Part shown: in pieces, positions 45,777 through 56,062 of the stretch
Position numbering within the stretch: position 1 is the first letter of the stretch
Layout of the letters: the number at the start of each line of letters is the position of its first letter
Source: Calcarisporiella thermophila CBS 279.70
Lineage: Eukaryota; Calcarisporiellomycota
Assembly (NCBI RefSeq): GCF_041956535.1
Contig: NW_027192207.1
Coordinates: 529,374-593,373 of the forward strand
Reading direction: 5' to 3'
Length of the DNA stretch: 64,000 nt
The notes under the pieces: model-generated
What the model saw: the letters and a program-made list of their open reading frames with translations, nothing else
The model's database searches: none
Told to the model about the DNA's origin: nothing
Position numbers and translations under genes: made by a program

Positions 45777-47473
45777 ATGCCATGCTTTGGTTCTCGACAA
45801 CGAAATACCAAGCGCACTATCAGTTCTCCTTCTGGAACTCTTCTTTCGCCGTTTTCCTCTTATAAAGATCATATCACTCTACCAAGTCAACTATCTAACC
45901 AGCGATTTAGGCCATCCTCATTTGAATGGAAAAGTGAAGTGAGAAATAGGCCAAGATTGAGTGCTCCAGCTTTGGCTGCTCAAACTTTATCCCGAGGATC
46001 ATATTCTGTCAAAGGCCCAATGACGACCCTACAAGCAGAGTTTGAGGAATTAAAGCTCAAAGTAAATATATCCTTTTATTTGTATAAATACATTTATGTA
46101 AGTCTAAACAATGACTATAGAACGAAGAAACACTACAGCGCCTGCGAGATAGCGAATCATTACTTCGCAATCAAGAAACTGAACTAGATGCTCTGAGGAG
46201 GCGCTTGGACTTAGAACATAGGGAGCAAAAAGCTCATGAATTACAGATTGTATCAAACTGCGTAAGATTATTTTACTTTTTGAATATTTTCTGTTCAGTT
46301 CACTCAATAACCCACTATCTTCCTAGGAACCCGAAGTTAAGAAAAAGCTACATGAACGTGATATATTGCTTCAGATTCAAACCGATCAACTTGTCGAGCT
46401 ACAACGGAAAATTGAAGGTCTGACACAAAAATCGAAAACTCGCCATAATTTGGAAGAATTGCAGAGAAAGGTGAATATTTACTGTTTTATTTAAAACTTT
46501 TCAAAATCATACACATATATCTACACGTTTTAGAATGAAGACACCCTAAGACAACTTCAAGAAAAAGAATTAGCATTGGCTGCTTGCAAGGATGAATTAA
46601 ATCGTCTATATACTCGACTGAAGATTCAGCGTCGTCGCGCAGAAGTATGCACTAGTGATAGCGGTGCATATATATTTGGCCTGGGAGATAAACAGATATC
46701 AAATGTGGAATTTAATCAGATTTTTAACCCTGAATCTACAAGCTCAATTGACAACTTGTCAAGAGGCAACTCTTCAATAGATCTCATCTCAGATCTGGAG
46801 TTTCTAACACCCTTGGAGCAACAGGAATGTGACGCACATGGCATTATTGAGAAGGAGAAACTCGTCGAAACCTTACAAGTTGGGCATAATCGTGTTAGAT
46901 CAGAAAGCGAAGTAGAAGAGTTATTAAAAGAGGAAACAGAAAAGCTTGATGAGCTTGTTTCTCAACTGGCAGATCAGCGAGTTTGCACTCAACAAGCTAT
47001 TGACTCTCACCAACAAGCTTTAGCAGAGAAAGATTCCCTTATACAGGCACATCAGCGCCATATAGGCCTGCTTGCACTTGCACAAGATCAGGAAATCAAG
47101 TTGTTGGTGGCTAAACAAAATGAATTTATAGAAGAAGCTGAGAAACGATTTGAGGAGGATAAAATGGAGCTAAAGAGGAAGGCAATAATATCTGAGGAGC
47201 GCGCGTTGGGGGAAAAGTTCGAGCAGATCATTAACGAAATTGAAGTAATATAATTATTTACCGAATATTTTTAACTTCTTTGCATTGAAATAAACCATTG
47301 TATTTTGTATTTCTTCTATCAAGCAACTGCGGCATGGGGATTATATTAAAAACAGCGTGTTCAATAACAGCATTCGCTCGGATAACTGGGAACGTGCACC
47401 CTTAGCAACATTAAAGAAATCGTTCTCGGCCGCTCGCATAAAGAAGCTGGAGCGAAGTCTTCTGCACAATTAA
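45777..47473 (+). CDS. Coiled-coil protein of unknown function
   Basis: Five exons (45777-46061, 46121-46261, 46327-46470, 46534-47244, 47324-47473) join in frame, all at phase 0, to encode 476 aa. The first ~95 residues are basic, Ser/Pro-rich and disordered. Then heptad-like helices dominate: LQAEFEELKLK, LRRRLDLEHREQKAHELQI, LVELQRKIEGL, LRQLQEKELALAACKDELNR and KLDELVSQLADQRVCTQQ. A non-coiled segment around IFGLGDKQISNVEFNQIF interrupts them. The C-terminus is basic (LKKSFSAARIKKLERSL). The layout is that of a cytoskeletal, septal or spindle-pole scaffold, but I recognise no family. Regular exon phasing supports a real gene. Confidence 0.65.
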
Positions 47474-47965
47474 CGCAATTCGTTTTAAGGAAGAGATATA
47501 ATACCCAATGCTCACAATGTTTTATAAATTCAATGTTTGATTGTCTTGAGTATTTATGGAATAGTGTAGTAACCAATAGACAATTGCAATTTCAATATCA
47601 CTGAAATAAACACTGCACTTGTTGTAATTTCTAGTTATTGAAGTCTTTTGATGATAACCTATGGATTACTGGTATGAAGCTACTCTTTTTTTGGGGATAA
47701 TACGACTATTTGGATGCGGACCAACTCACTTTCCTAAACCATTGATTCCCTCAATAACCCTAATTCTCCACCATTTTCGGTCCAATCTTGGATGTGTACG
47801 GTTTTTAGCGAAATTTTCATTTGCCATGTTCTCGATCATTTTCGGTTTATTTTTAATTCGATTTAGGGAAAAGGAATTGCACAAGTATTAGCAAAATAAT
47901 AACGGGAGTTTATATTTGAGGAAGGTAGGAAACTTACAAAAAATATATTCCATTAGGTGGGTATT

Positions 47966-47985
47966 AAAGTTCCGAAAGGAACTTT
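47966..47985. promoter_or_regulatory. Perfect inverted repeat in secreted-peptide gene promoter
   Basis: AAAGTTCC and GGAACTTT are separated by four bases, about 300 bp before the ATG at 48281. It could be a binding site for a dimeric regulator. The spacing does not fit a standard heat-shock element. Confidence 0.35.
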
Positions 47986-48170
47986 TTATGACTATTGTTT
48001 CATTTTGCTATTATTGCAAAAGTTTATCGCTACTAAGTAAGCGAAATTACCAGTAGTTGCCTCTACTACCGGGAGAAAAATGTTCGGTACTTTTCCCATT
48101 AACGTTCGGCTAATAATAATGACCCCATGAAAGTAGAAAGTAGCCGTTATTCCAAATAGCTCGTGTAAAG

Positions 48171-48176
48171 TATAAA
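48171..48176 (+). promoter_or_regulatory. TATA box of the repeat precursor gene
   Basis: TATAAA stands 105 bp upstream of the ATG at 48281. Clear TATA boxes were not obvious before most housekeeping genes of the window, so this suggests regulated, strong expression. Inference from position. Confidence 0.5.
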
Positions 48177-48280
48177 AGCTCGTCCTCCCAGATTCCAAAC
48201 TCATTAACATACAATCCATTTACCTTCATTCACTTAAATATACAGTAATCTTTTTCTTATATAACTTCATATAAATTACA

Positions 48281-49261
48281 ATGAAACCCGTTATCTTTGC
48301 TACTCTTGCTCTCATTGGCCTTGCCTCTCTCACTCAGGCAAATCCTATTAGCGTTCCCGTCAAGGAATTGCAGACCACTGAGAAGAAAACTGCTGTCTCG
48401 ACCAATTCGATCAAAAATGTACTGGAGAAGCGGTGGGACTGCAGACGTCACCGTTGTCACCACAGGCACTGCAACCACCCATGCCACCACTACTACGATG
48501 ATGACCACCACGGTGATCTCCAAGATAACGTCGAAGCCTCTGTAGATGACTGGCTCGACAATTCCTTTGACGGCTACAAGCGTGACTTGCAGGCTGTTGA
48601 AGCCACTGGCGTGACCCCTAAGGAAAACGTTTTGGAGAAGCGATGGGACTGCAGACGTCACCGCTGCCACCACAGGCACTGCAATCACCCATGCCACCAC
48701 TACTACTATGACGACCATCACGGTGATCTCCAAGACAACGTCGAAGCCTCTGTAGATGACTGGCTTGACAATTCCTTCGATGGCTACAAGCGTGACTTGC
48801 AGGCTGTCGAAGACACTGGTGTAACCCCTAAGGAAAACGTTTTGGAGAAGCGATGGGATTGCAAACGTCACCGTTGCCACCACAGGCACTGCAATCACCC
48901 ATGCCACCACTACTACGATGACGACCACCACGGCGATCTTCAAGACAACGTCGAAGCCTCTGTAGATGACTGGCTCGACAATTCCTTTGACGGCTACAAG
49001 CGTGATCTGTCGAGCCTCTTCGGGAAAAAGAAGAAGAAGAAGTCTCTCCTCAAGAAGAAGAAGAATAACATCTTCAACGAGAGAACCGCTGAGGATGACG
49101 ACGAAGATATGGAAGATGAGGATATGGAAGTCAAGAAGAAGCAAAAGAAGGGAAAGAAGAAGAACGAGATGAAGGCAATGAATGAGGAGGATGAGGAGGA
49201 TGAGGATCTTCAAGAAGAAGAGTATTTCGATGGTGAGGAAGAGGAAGAGGATGACGAGTGA
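48281..49261 (+). CDS. Secreted Kex2-processed repeat precursor of Cys/His-rich peptides
   Basis: One exon, 326 aa. A signal peptide (MKPVIFATLALIGLASLTQA) is followed by a 31-residue propeptide ending NVLEKR. Then three 70-residue tandem units begin at W52, W122 and W192. Each unit is a 48-residue peptide starting WDC(R/K)RHRCHHRHCNHPCHHY and ending DDWLDNSFDGY. A Lys-Arg on both sides delimits it, and an 18-residue spacer (DLQAVE...ENVLE) plus KR leads to the next copy. Cys spacing is C-x4-C-x4-C-x3-C; nine His in the 48-mer suggest metal binding. The peptide is basic at its front and acidic at its back. The last ~85 residues form a Lys-run and Glu/Asp-rich tail. Lys-Arg-flanked repeats are the layout of alpha-factor-like pheromones, KEP proteins and dikaritin RiPP precursors. 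No known family is recognised. Confidence 0.85.
   Translation: MKPVIFATLALIGLASLTQANPISVPVKELQTTEKKTAVSTNSIKNVLEKRWDCRRHRCHHRHCNHPCHHYYDDDHHGDLQDNVEASVDDWLDNSFDGYKRDLQAVEATGVTPKENVLEKRWDCRRHRCHHRHCNHPCHHYYYDDHHGDLQDNVEASVDDWLDNSFDGYKRDLQAVEDTGVTPKENVLEKRWDCKRHRCHHRHCNHPCHHYYDDDHHGDLQDNVEASVDDWLDNSFDGYKRDLSSLFGKKKKKKSLLKKKKNNIFNERTAEDDDEDMEDEDMEVKKKQKKGKKKNEMKAMNEEDEEDEDLQEEEYFDGEEEEEDDE
48434..49009 (+). repeat. Three tandem 210-bp coding repeats
   Basis: Units start at 48434, 48644 and 48854, exactly 210 bp apart; the third stops after the KRDL codons. Copies 1 and 2 differ at about a dozen silent sites but only two replacement sites (Asp to Tyr, Ala to Asp). The peptide sequence has therefore been kept while the DNA drifted. 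Confidence 0.92.
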
Positions 49262-49489
49262 ATTAGATGAGTGTATTTGATTTGATTGGTGTAAAAATTT
49301 CCCCCTTATATTACTTGGAGAAAACTTAGGCTATTAGACCTCATTTATCATAATGAACTTATAATCTTTACTTTCATAATAAAAATCTGTGATATATTAC
49401 TAATATGATTGAGTATCGCTGAAATGAAATTACTTATGCTAATGTCACGTTAAGGGTAAGAGTAATGCAAACACTAAGTAAATGAAATT

Positions 49490-49850
49490 TCAGAAAGATT
49501 CAGGTACTCCAACACTTGATCTATATTTTCGGCCTTTCTCTATCCATTCATAATTATACGGCATTCCAAGGCGAAGCATTGCGTTTTCTCCAATACGTTT
49601 CAGTACATTTCGTCTAAAGAATAGAGGTTGGAAAATACATGTAACAATCTAAGAGAAAGATCACTTACGCATTTTCCGCGAGGCCGTCAAGATATAAATG
49701 CTGTCCCTGTATATCCACGTCGCTTTCAACCCTGCGCATTTTTTGGTGTGTATTTGTGTAAAGGTTTATATCACCGTTCCCATTTACAGGGATGCCATTG
49801 CAAAAGGTAGGCAAGACTATAATTGACACTACAATGACGAGGCACTTCAT
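49490..49850 (-). CDS. Small secreted propeptide with Lys-Arg processing site
   Basis: Two exons (49850-49669, 49613-49490) encode 101 aa. A strong signal peptide (MKCLVIVVSIIVLPTFCNG) is followed by a polar pro-region and the sequence ARNVLKR. Cleavage there would release a 34-residue, Cys-free peptide beginning IGENAMLRLG and ending VGVPESF. A second dibasic pair (MRR) lies in the pro-region. The NVL-KR context resembles the NVLEKR sites of the repeat precursor that converges on it 228 bp away. The in-frame extension upstream of ATG 49850 is ignored because it weakens the signal peptide. No family recognised. Confidence 0.6.
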
Positions 49851-51564
49851 ATGATGCGATAGAGGGAAGTGGAACAAACACAAAGTGAAACCCAAAACTT
49901 ATTGAACAATCTATAATGAAATGCGCTTATGCAAAATATAAGTGCAATTGTATAGTGAAAGTGTAGTGAGGATGAGAGTTCAAGTGATGGTTGAATACTA
50001 CAGTAGTGGGAGGGAAAAAAATTTGCGGAAAGGGTGGAAATGAAGAAAAAAATAAGACCTTTAAATAAGAATCGAATAGTTTAGCATACAATAAAAAATT
50101 AAAGAAGAAAATCAAGAAAAGTGTCCCTGCGTTTGTCTTTGCGCATTTTTAATTTTTTTGAGTATTTAATGTAGAAATCAGAAGTCATCCAGAGATCATT
50201 TACCTTTTTAAGATATATGAAATAATCATCAATCCTTAGATTATTAAAATCAATTGTACTCTAAATTTAATTTTGTTAAAATTATGTTGGTGGTTGACTA
50301 AGAGAAAAAGAACATTTAGATATTGAAATGAAGCTTCTAGGAAAACTCAAAACAATGAAATGAAAACGACTAGAATAAATCGATTAAGGACTGAATTGTA
50401 TTATATCTTTATTAATATAAATCGAAAGAGATTATTTGTCCCAATATTTGATCTTATCTATTTAAGTATTAAGACAGGGAAAGGTATAAATTCCCCCATT
50501 AAATAAGCTCAAGAAGATTTTGTAATTGCTTTCACGGACATGAAAAAGTGGCGATATAATAATTGTTCACGAAAACTTCGATTTCAATAATTGCTGGTTC
50601 CCTCTCCACATTTCATATTACAGGTATGAAATATAACACAAATACAAACTTTATCATTAAGGATGAGATAGCATTATTCATATGTGCAGCTGGAACTAGA
50701 GTAATGCATGCTATGGCATATTAGAGTTCAGATAATTTTGAACCAGAGAGGCTGAGGTGTCTAAGGATGTGAATAGGATGATGAAAGTTACTTTGCGCAA
50801 TCGCATATTGTATTGTTTATAATATACTATTTATTTGCGATTGGGATTATTCTAGTTCAAAAGAAAGAATAAAGAGCTCAAAAAAACAAGCCTTTAAAGT
50901 TGAATATTTTCATTCGGATTTTAGTTATATAATGTCTTTGGAGGCAATTGCCACCATTTTAACGAGAGAATTTCCAATGCACACACACACGTTTTAAACA
51001 ATTGACAAGGTTTATTTTTATGAAATAACTCATTTAAGGGCAAATTTAGACTGCGATTATTGTACAAATAAACACCATAAGTTTCATGACAATAATTATT
51101 TTTTGGAGACAAAGGGTATCCAACCTAAAATGACTTCAGCTAAGAAAGAACAATAGAACACTAACAAGCAAGTATTAATCAGGTGTTTAAAAGGAAAACT
51201 ATGCGCATGAAGATGTGAGCTTTGATCAAAACCTCTTTTGGTCGCTCCTATTCCTTGGAACAATTGAAGGCCAAAATTTTGATCCAGTTCCGAGTCGAAT
51301 CTTGAATTATTTCCCTTTATAAACTACCATTATTTTTTTTACAATCAGCCGTTAGAAATTTCTTGGTTGTATTCCTCGTCATATACACATCGCTTTGTGA
51401 ATATTAAATTCGGGCAGGCGAATTATATTAGACCTAATATTCCCAAAGGATACCATACCATCAAACGCGTGATTTCTCACGCTTATTTTGTTCTATTCCC
51501 CTACTTTGTATATTAGTTCACAAATTACGCGTCGCGTCATGCTTTTCATTTCAATTTATTAACA
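49851..51564. other. AT-rich gene-free region of 1.7 kb
   Basis: The longest gap in the window. It is strongly AT-rich, with no frame longer than about 65 codons, and no repeat, RNA gene or transposon end could be recognised. A (CA)n run (acacacacac) sits at about 50981-50990. It separates the secreted-peptide island from CYK3. Confidence 0.55.
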
Positions 51565-54500
51565 ATGGCAACATCTTTTTCTCCTACTTATTCGACCGCT
51601 TACTTGGTTGGTATGCAGGCTATCTATAAATGGCCAGGACAAAATACAGGCGATCTGATTTTCGATGCCGGTAAATTTTAACGTAGAAATTATTGCTAAC
51701 GCCATCGCTAATGCATCTTCTGTTTAATTTCGCTTCCAAGGGGATATAATTGATGTTTTCGATACTTGTAAGAAATTTTGGTTGATTAATCGCTCCCATT
51801 ATCACTGTGATTAATATTCTATGTTAAAAATAGCTGATCCAATATGGTGGAAAGGGATTTTGAGAAATTCGGGGGCGATTGGCACATTTCCAGCAAATTA
51901 TGTTACCACAGTGTAAATGGAATAACAATAATTTTAATATGTCAAGTTTATCTCACTCTTTGTCTTCATTTTATTAGAGAGCAGGGGAGATGGATACCAC
52001 TCGCTCACTCCGCCCACTCGCTTAACATACCTCCTTTGCATGCTAACATCGTCCTTCCTTCCTCAACACCTTTCATGGTGCCTACCTCTCTTGAACATTC
52101 TCAGGCAATAGGAGCAGCGGTAGGAAGTACCGGAAATAATTCCGATTCTGGTTACGGCACGGATCCTTTGTCGTGGTATGCTCTTGCAGCGCGCTCCACC
52201 AGCCCCGCCATGTTTAGTAGTGTCTCTATTTCTCCTACCCCTTCCACCACACAAAGATTATCACCCTCTCCGCGTCGTAAACCAGTTGATCGGTCCCTAC
52301 GGTCCACTCCTAAAACAGAGAAAGAATTAGATGCGAATTATCGAGTATCTCGGGTTCCCGTCTCCAGAACATTAGCTAAGCTGGTACAAGGCAAGTTTCA
52401 AAAGATAGAGCAACTCAAACATCAAGTATCGGCACGGAAAAAGAGTGCAGAGGACAATGAGTTGGTGAATAGCGAGCGTTCCTTGAGTCCAAAAGTAGGT
52501 GCAAAGGATAAAGCTCGACCTGTCTCAAACCCACCGGCTGTTGCATTAAAAGGCGTATTGAAGAAAACGTTGCCACTCCCAACGAATGTTGAGACGTTGC
52601 CTGTGGGTTCCTTTGAAAATGAAGAGAAGAAAATGTATATCGAGAAGCGCGCAAAGAAAAGTCCCAAAGCAAAAACGAAGACGAAGAAAAAGGACCAAAC
52701 CTCCAACTATCAACGTAGGAGAGCGTATAGTGTTTGCGAGGACCAGGCAAAGGAGGCCAACCCATATGCAAACCAAAATCTGTATCGTCTTTCTGTTCAA
52801 GAGTTACATTCAGAGGATATACTTCAAGAAGGGACTCATTCAATTGACTATCGAGATGATAGCGAGGATGAAGAAAGTGATCATGCAGATGGAGTTGAAT
52901 GGGAGAGCGCTATTGAGACAGCCATAAATACGGCACATCCGCACGATTTTGCCCAGAAATTATCCCATGTTTCAAGGCTTGAACAACGGACCAAATCGTC
53001 GGCTTTACGTGCAAAATCTGTGCCTCGTGCGCAAATTATAGATGACTCACCAAACAGGGAAGATACTGATGGTGTACGCTCACACCGTAAGCCAACTAGA
53101 ACACGCAAAGTTACTCCTGGGAACCGTCTCCTACACTCTCGCTCCGAAAGCAATGTAGCCGAAAAGTACTATGCCGAAACCAGAAAACTTAATGAGGATA
53201 GAGGTACGTTTCTTTTTTTCTAATTATCAATAAAATAACCCTGGCAAAGCAGCTACTGATTCTTCATTTCTTTGACTATATAGGATCGGCAATGACTCTA
53301 TCAGCATCCACAGCATCCCCTCTTTCTTCTCTCTCTTCAGCAAGTAGACATTCGAGCCGACGAAGTAATTCTAACGGGCTTCTACCCAATCTCCTGGGAC
53401 GCAATAGTGCCGTGATAGCTCCAGATGATAGCACAAGTAGTATTGCTACTCCTTCTTCCACCTCGTGTTCAGATCCTGATTGCAGAGATGAGAAGGCTCT
53501 TCGAAGACGCTCTACTGGAGGACTTAGCCATCAATTTAAAAAGATCTTCAATCCTACAAAAGCCCTACACGACGAAGCTCAACAACAGCAGCGAGCGGAG
53601 GCAAAAGTACGCAGCGTGCTTCGGGCTCTCTCTCCGGATCCAGAAAGTATTGCCGAGTGGCGCACAAATTTCAACCCTTTTGCGGTGCTGGAAAATTCAA
53701 TTGATATTATGGAACCGGGAAGTTGCTTGCAAATAAGGGGGGTCGATTTTACTCAAATTGACATATACGCGCGGAATATAAAACATCGTGCCTCGCTTCT
53801 AACCCCCGAAGTACTGGCGTGCAAATATCTTGTTCGGCCATATCGAAGAGATATCGAAAAGGCCCGGGTGCTTTTCACTTGGGTCGCCGAAAATATTCGG
53901 TATGATGACTCTGCTGAGGTGGAGGATGCGGCCTCAGAGAAGATTCCCACCAAACAAGCAGGAAAAGGAGGGCTGAAAAAACATTCTTCTATGGTACCCT
54001 ATTCTGAACGAGCTGACGCGGTATTGCAACGCAGAACGAGTCGTGAAGAAGGCTATGCTCGACTGTTCCATGCGTTAGCATTGGCTGTTGGGTTAGAGGA
54101 TCCGACCATTGTGCATGGGCATCGTAAACTTGAGCCAGGGGATCTCATAGAAGAAGACTGTGTACCTGCGATCGAGCATTATTGGAATGCAGGCAAGTAT
54201 ATATTTCACCCCAAGGAGTGGACACCGCATCATTATCCATTAATTAACGCTTCTGCCACTTTTTACATTTACCTGTACAGTGAAAATCGATGGTGAATAT
54301 CGGTTCATCGACTGCGCACTCGCTTCCCCAACACACCCATGTAACCGCAGAAAGAGTGAACTTGAGAATTACTATTTTCTCACTCGACCCTCGGGCCTCA
54401 TTTATACGCATTTTGCTTCCATGCCTGATCACCAATTCCTTGATCCACCGGTTGCTCCGGAAGTATTTTCAACCCTTCCGTATGTCACGCCTGCATTTTT

Positions 54501-55329
54501 CCGCTGCGGGTTGGAGGTGCTCGATTTTGAGCAGACATCGGTGGCATTGAAGGATGATGAGATATGCCATTTGAATATTGGATTACCAGAAATCGGAAAG
54601 GACGAAGTCGTGGACGTTTGGGCAGAGGTAGTGGTAGCACGATACGAATCGCAGCAGGACCAAGCGAGTCAAAATGGTGTTAAGGATGGAAAGGCTACGG
54701 TGCGCAAACGAGCGCTCTCTCAGTACCTGTACGTGATGGACCGGCGAGTGTGTAAAATTAAGGCCGTAATGCCAAATGCGAATGAACTGGGCCTCGTGAA
54801 AGTGTATACTGTGAAACGAAAACTGGGTGCTGCCTCTGACTCTTCCTCTAGCAGCACCTCTAGCAATAATATTACCTCCTTATTGCACAAGAACCAACAT
54901 TGGCACCACCATGGCAAACACACACATCATCCTTATCCGGGAGGAGAGCTCGCTCTGGTACTACAGATCTCGCATCGAGGAGAGCTTCAACCATTCAATT
55001 TCTTTATCCAGCATCGGCCGGCGGCGGATGATTTTTATGTGCGAGAGCCTGTGTGTCGCCGGCTCTATGCATTCCAACCCTATCGCTTCCATGTCGTGTC
55101 TAATGTGACACGGCATCGAAAGTTACAGCTGCGATCGCCCAACGGGAAAATGCACAAGTTTATCTATTTCCCTCAGGAATTTGCCTATGAGCTAGAGATA
55201 TCCTTGCAGCAACTAGGTGCGTGGGACCTGGTGTGTGCCCCCGATCCTCTTTCAGCGACTGGATCTGGAGGGGGTGTGAAAGTAAAGGGAGGAGTAGTAG
55301 TGTTAGCAACGTGGATTTGTGAGGTGTGA
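51565..55329 (+). CDS. CYK3: Cyk3-like cytokinesis protein (SH3 + transglutaminase-like domain)
   Basis: Six exons (51565-51670, 51741-51767, 51834-51912, 51978-53203, 53284-54192, 54281-55329) encode 1131 aa. The first three small exons assemble an SH3 domain: MQAIYKWPGQNTGDLIF, DIIDVFD, DPIWWKGILRNSGAIGTFPA and NYVTT. A ~400-residue disordered basic/Ser-rich linker follows. The KY/transglutaminase-like fold has ARVLFTWVAENIRYD, EEGYARLFHALALAVGL, EHYWN, YRFIDCALA and the LPYVTPAFFRCGLEVLDF extension. The Cys position before GYA is Glu, so the domain is probably not enzymatic, as in other Cyk3 proteins. Cyk3 acts at the division site in septum formation. The fifth intron has a GC donor (GCAAGT at 54193). 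Confidence 0.9.
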
Positions 55330-55697
55330 ATATACCTTAGCTTTATAAATTGATGACATGTTAAGATTATCGCAAATTATATTTTCTTTTCACTCGCTAT
55401 GCTATATCCTTGATCTTGACATCATTATATGTTTGTATTTTTTTCCCGCTCTCTTCGTTTTCTTTATCTTTCAATTGAGGAATGTATATGTTTGTCTACT
55501 TACATAGCGTCGCAGAAGAATACATCGATGTCTATTGCTAATTATTATTGAGGGCAGATAGCAGCGTCAGAGTAGGCAGAATAGGCCGATGATGCGGCAC
55601 CTAATCCTACCGCTAGACTAGTCTTGGGTTAACCGTGGCGCAATTTTATTTTACCGCATACTGTCGAATGAAAAGCTCGTATTGTTTTGCCGAGATC

Positions 55698-55720
55698 GTT
55701 AAGTGGAATATTCACTTAAC
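55698..55720. other. Perfect 8-bp inverted repeat
   Basis: GTTAAGTG and CACTTAAC are separated by GAATATT. It could be a hairpin terminator-like element or a protein site; isolated occurrence gives weak support. Confidence 0.35.
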
Positions 55721-56062
55721 ACTCACATACTTTTGATACGTTCGCATACAACCTGAAAATATACTATATGAAGCTCGCTCGCAACAATGCCATCCACCGT
55801 GGATCTAATCCACTGGTTGCGCCCATTGACAGAAGCTAGTATATCGGGATATATCTGGAAAAAGGAGCCAAGAAGCACTATGCTAACTCAAGTACAAATT
55901 CGATGCACTTAAAATAATATCCCAAAAAAAAACGCTTAGTCCTGTCAACCTATTCCCGGCTCCAAACTTCTATGGTAACAGTCGTTACACTTTCTACAAG
56001 AAATTCGCATAAGGCTAAACTAGCGTTAATAAAATCAAGGGTCTGCGGGTAAGCTTTGTTTG

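Larger units (their letters stand above)
47474..48280. other. Intergenic: promoter region of the Kex2-type repeat precursor
   Basis: No gene seen. A perfect 8-bp inverted repeat (AAAGTTCC, loop GAAA, GGAACTTT) lies at 47966-47985. A TATAAA box lies at 48171-48176. TAACCCTAA occurs at about 47756-47764. Confidence 0.55.

Noticed and set aside
48257-49213. 318-codon minus-strand Val/Ile-rich repeat frame
   Set aside because: Antisense shadow of the 210-bp coding repeats; it has no signal peptide or domain, while the plus frame has both.
48281-49261. Dikaritin-type RiPP cluster
   Set aside because: The repeat layout fits, but no UstYa-like (DUF3328) oxidase, tyrosinase or methyltransferase gene is found nearby, and the 48-residue core is far longer than known dikaritin cores.
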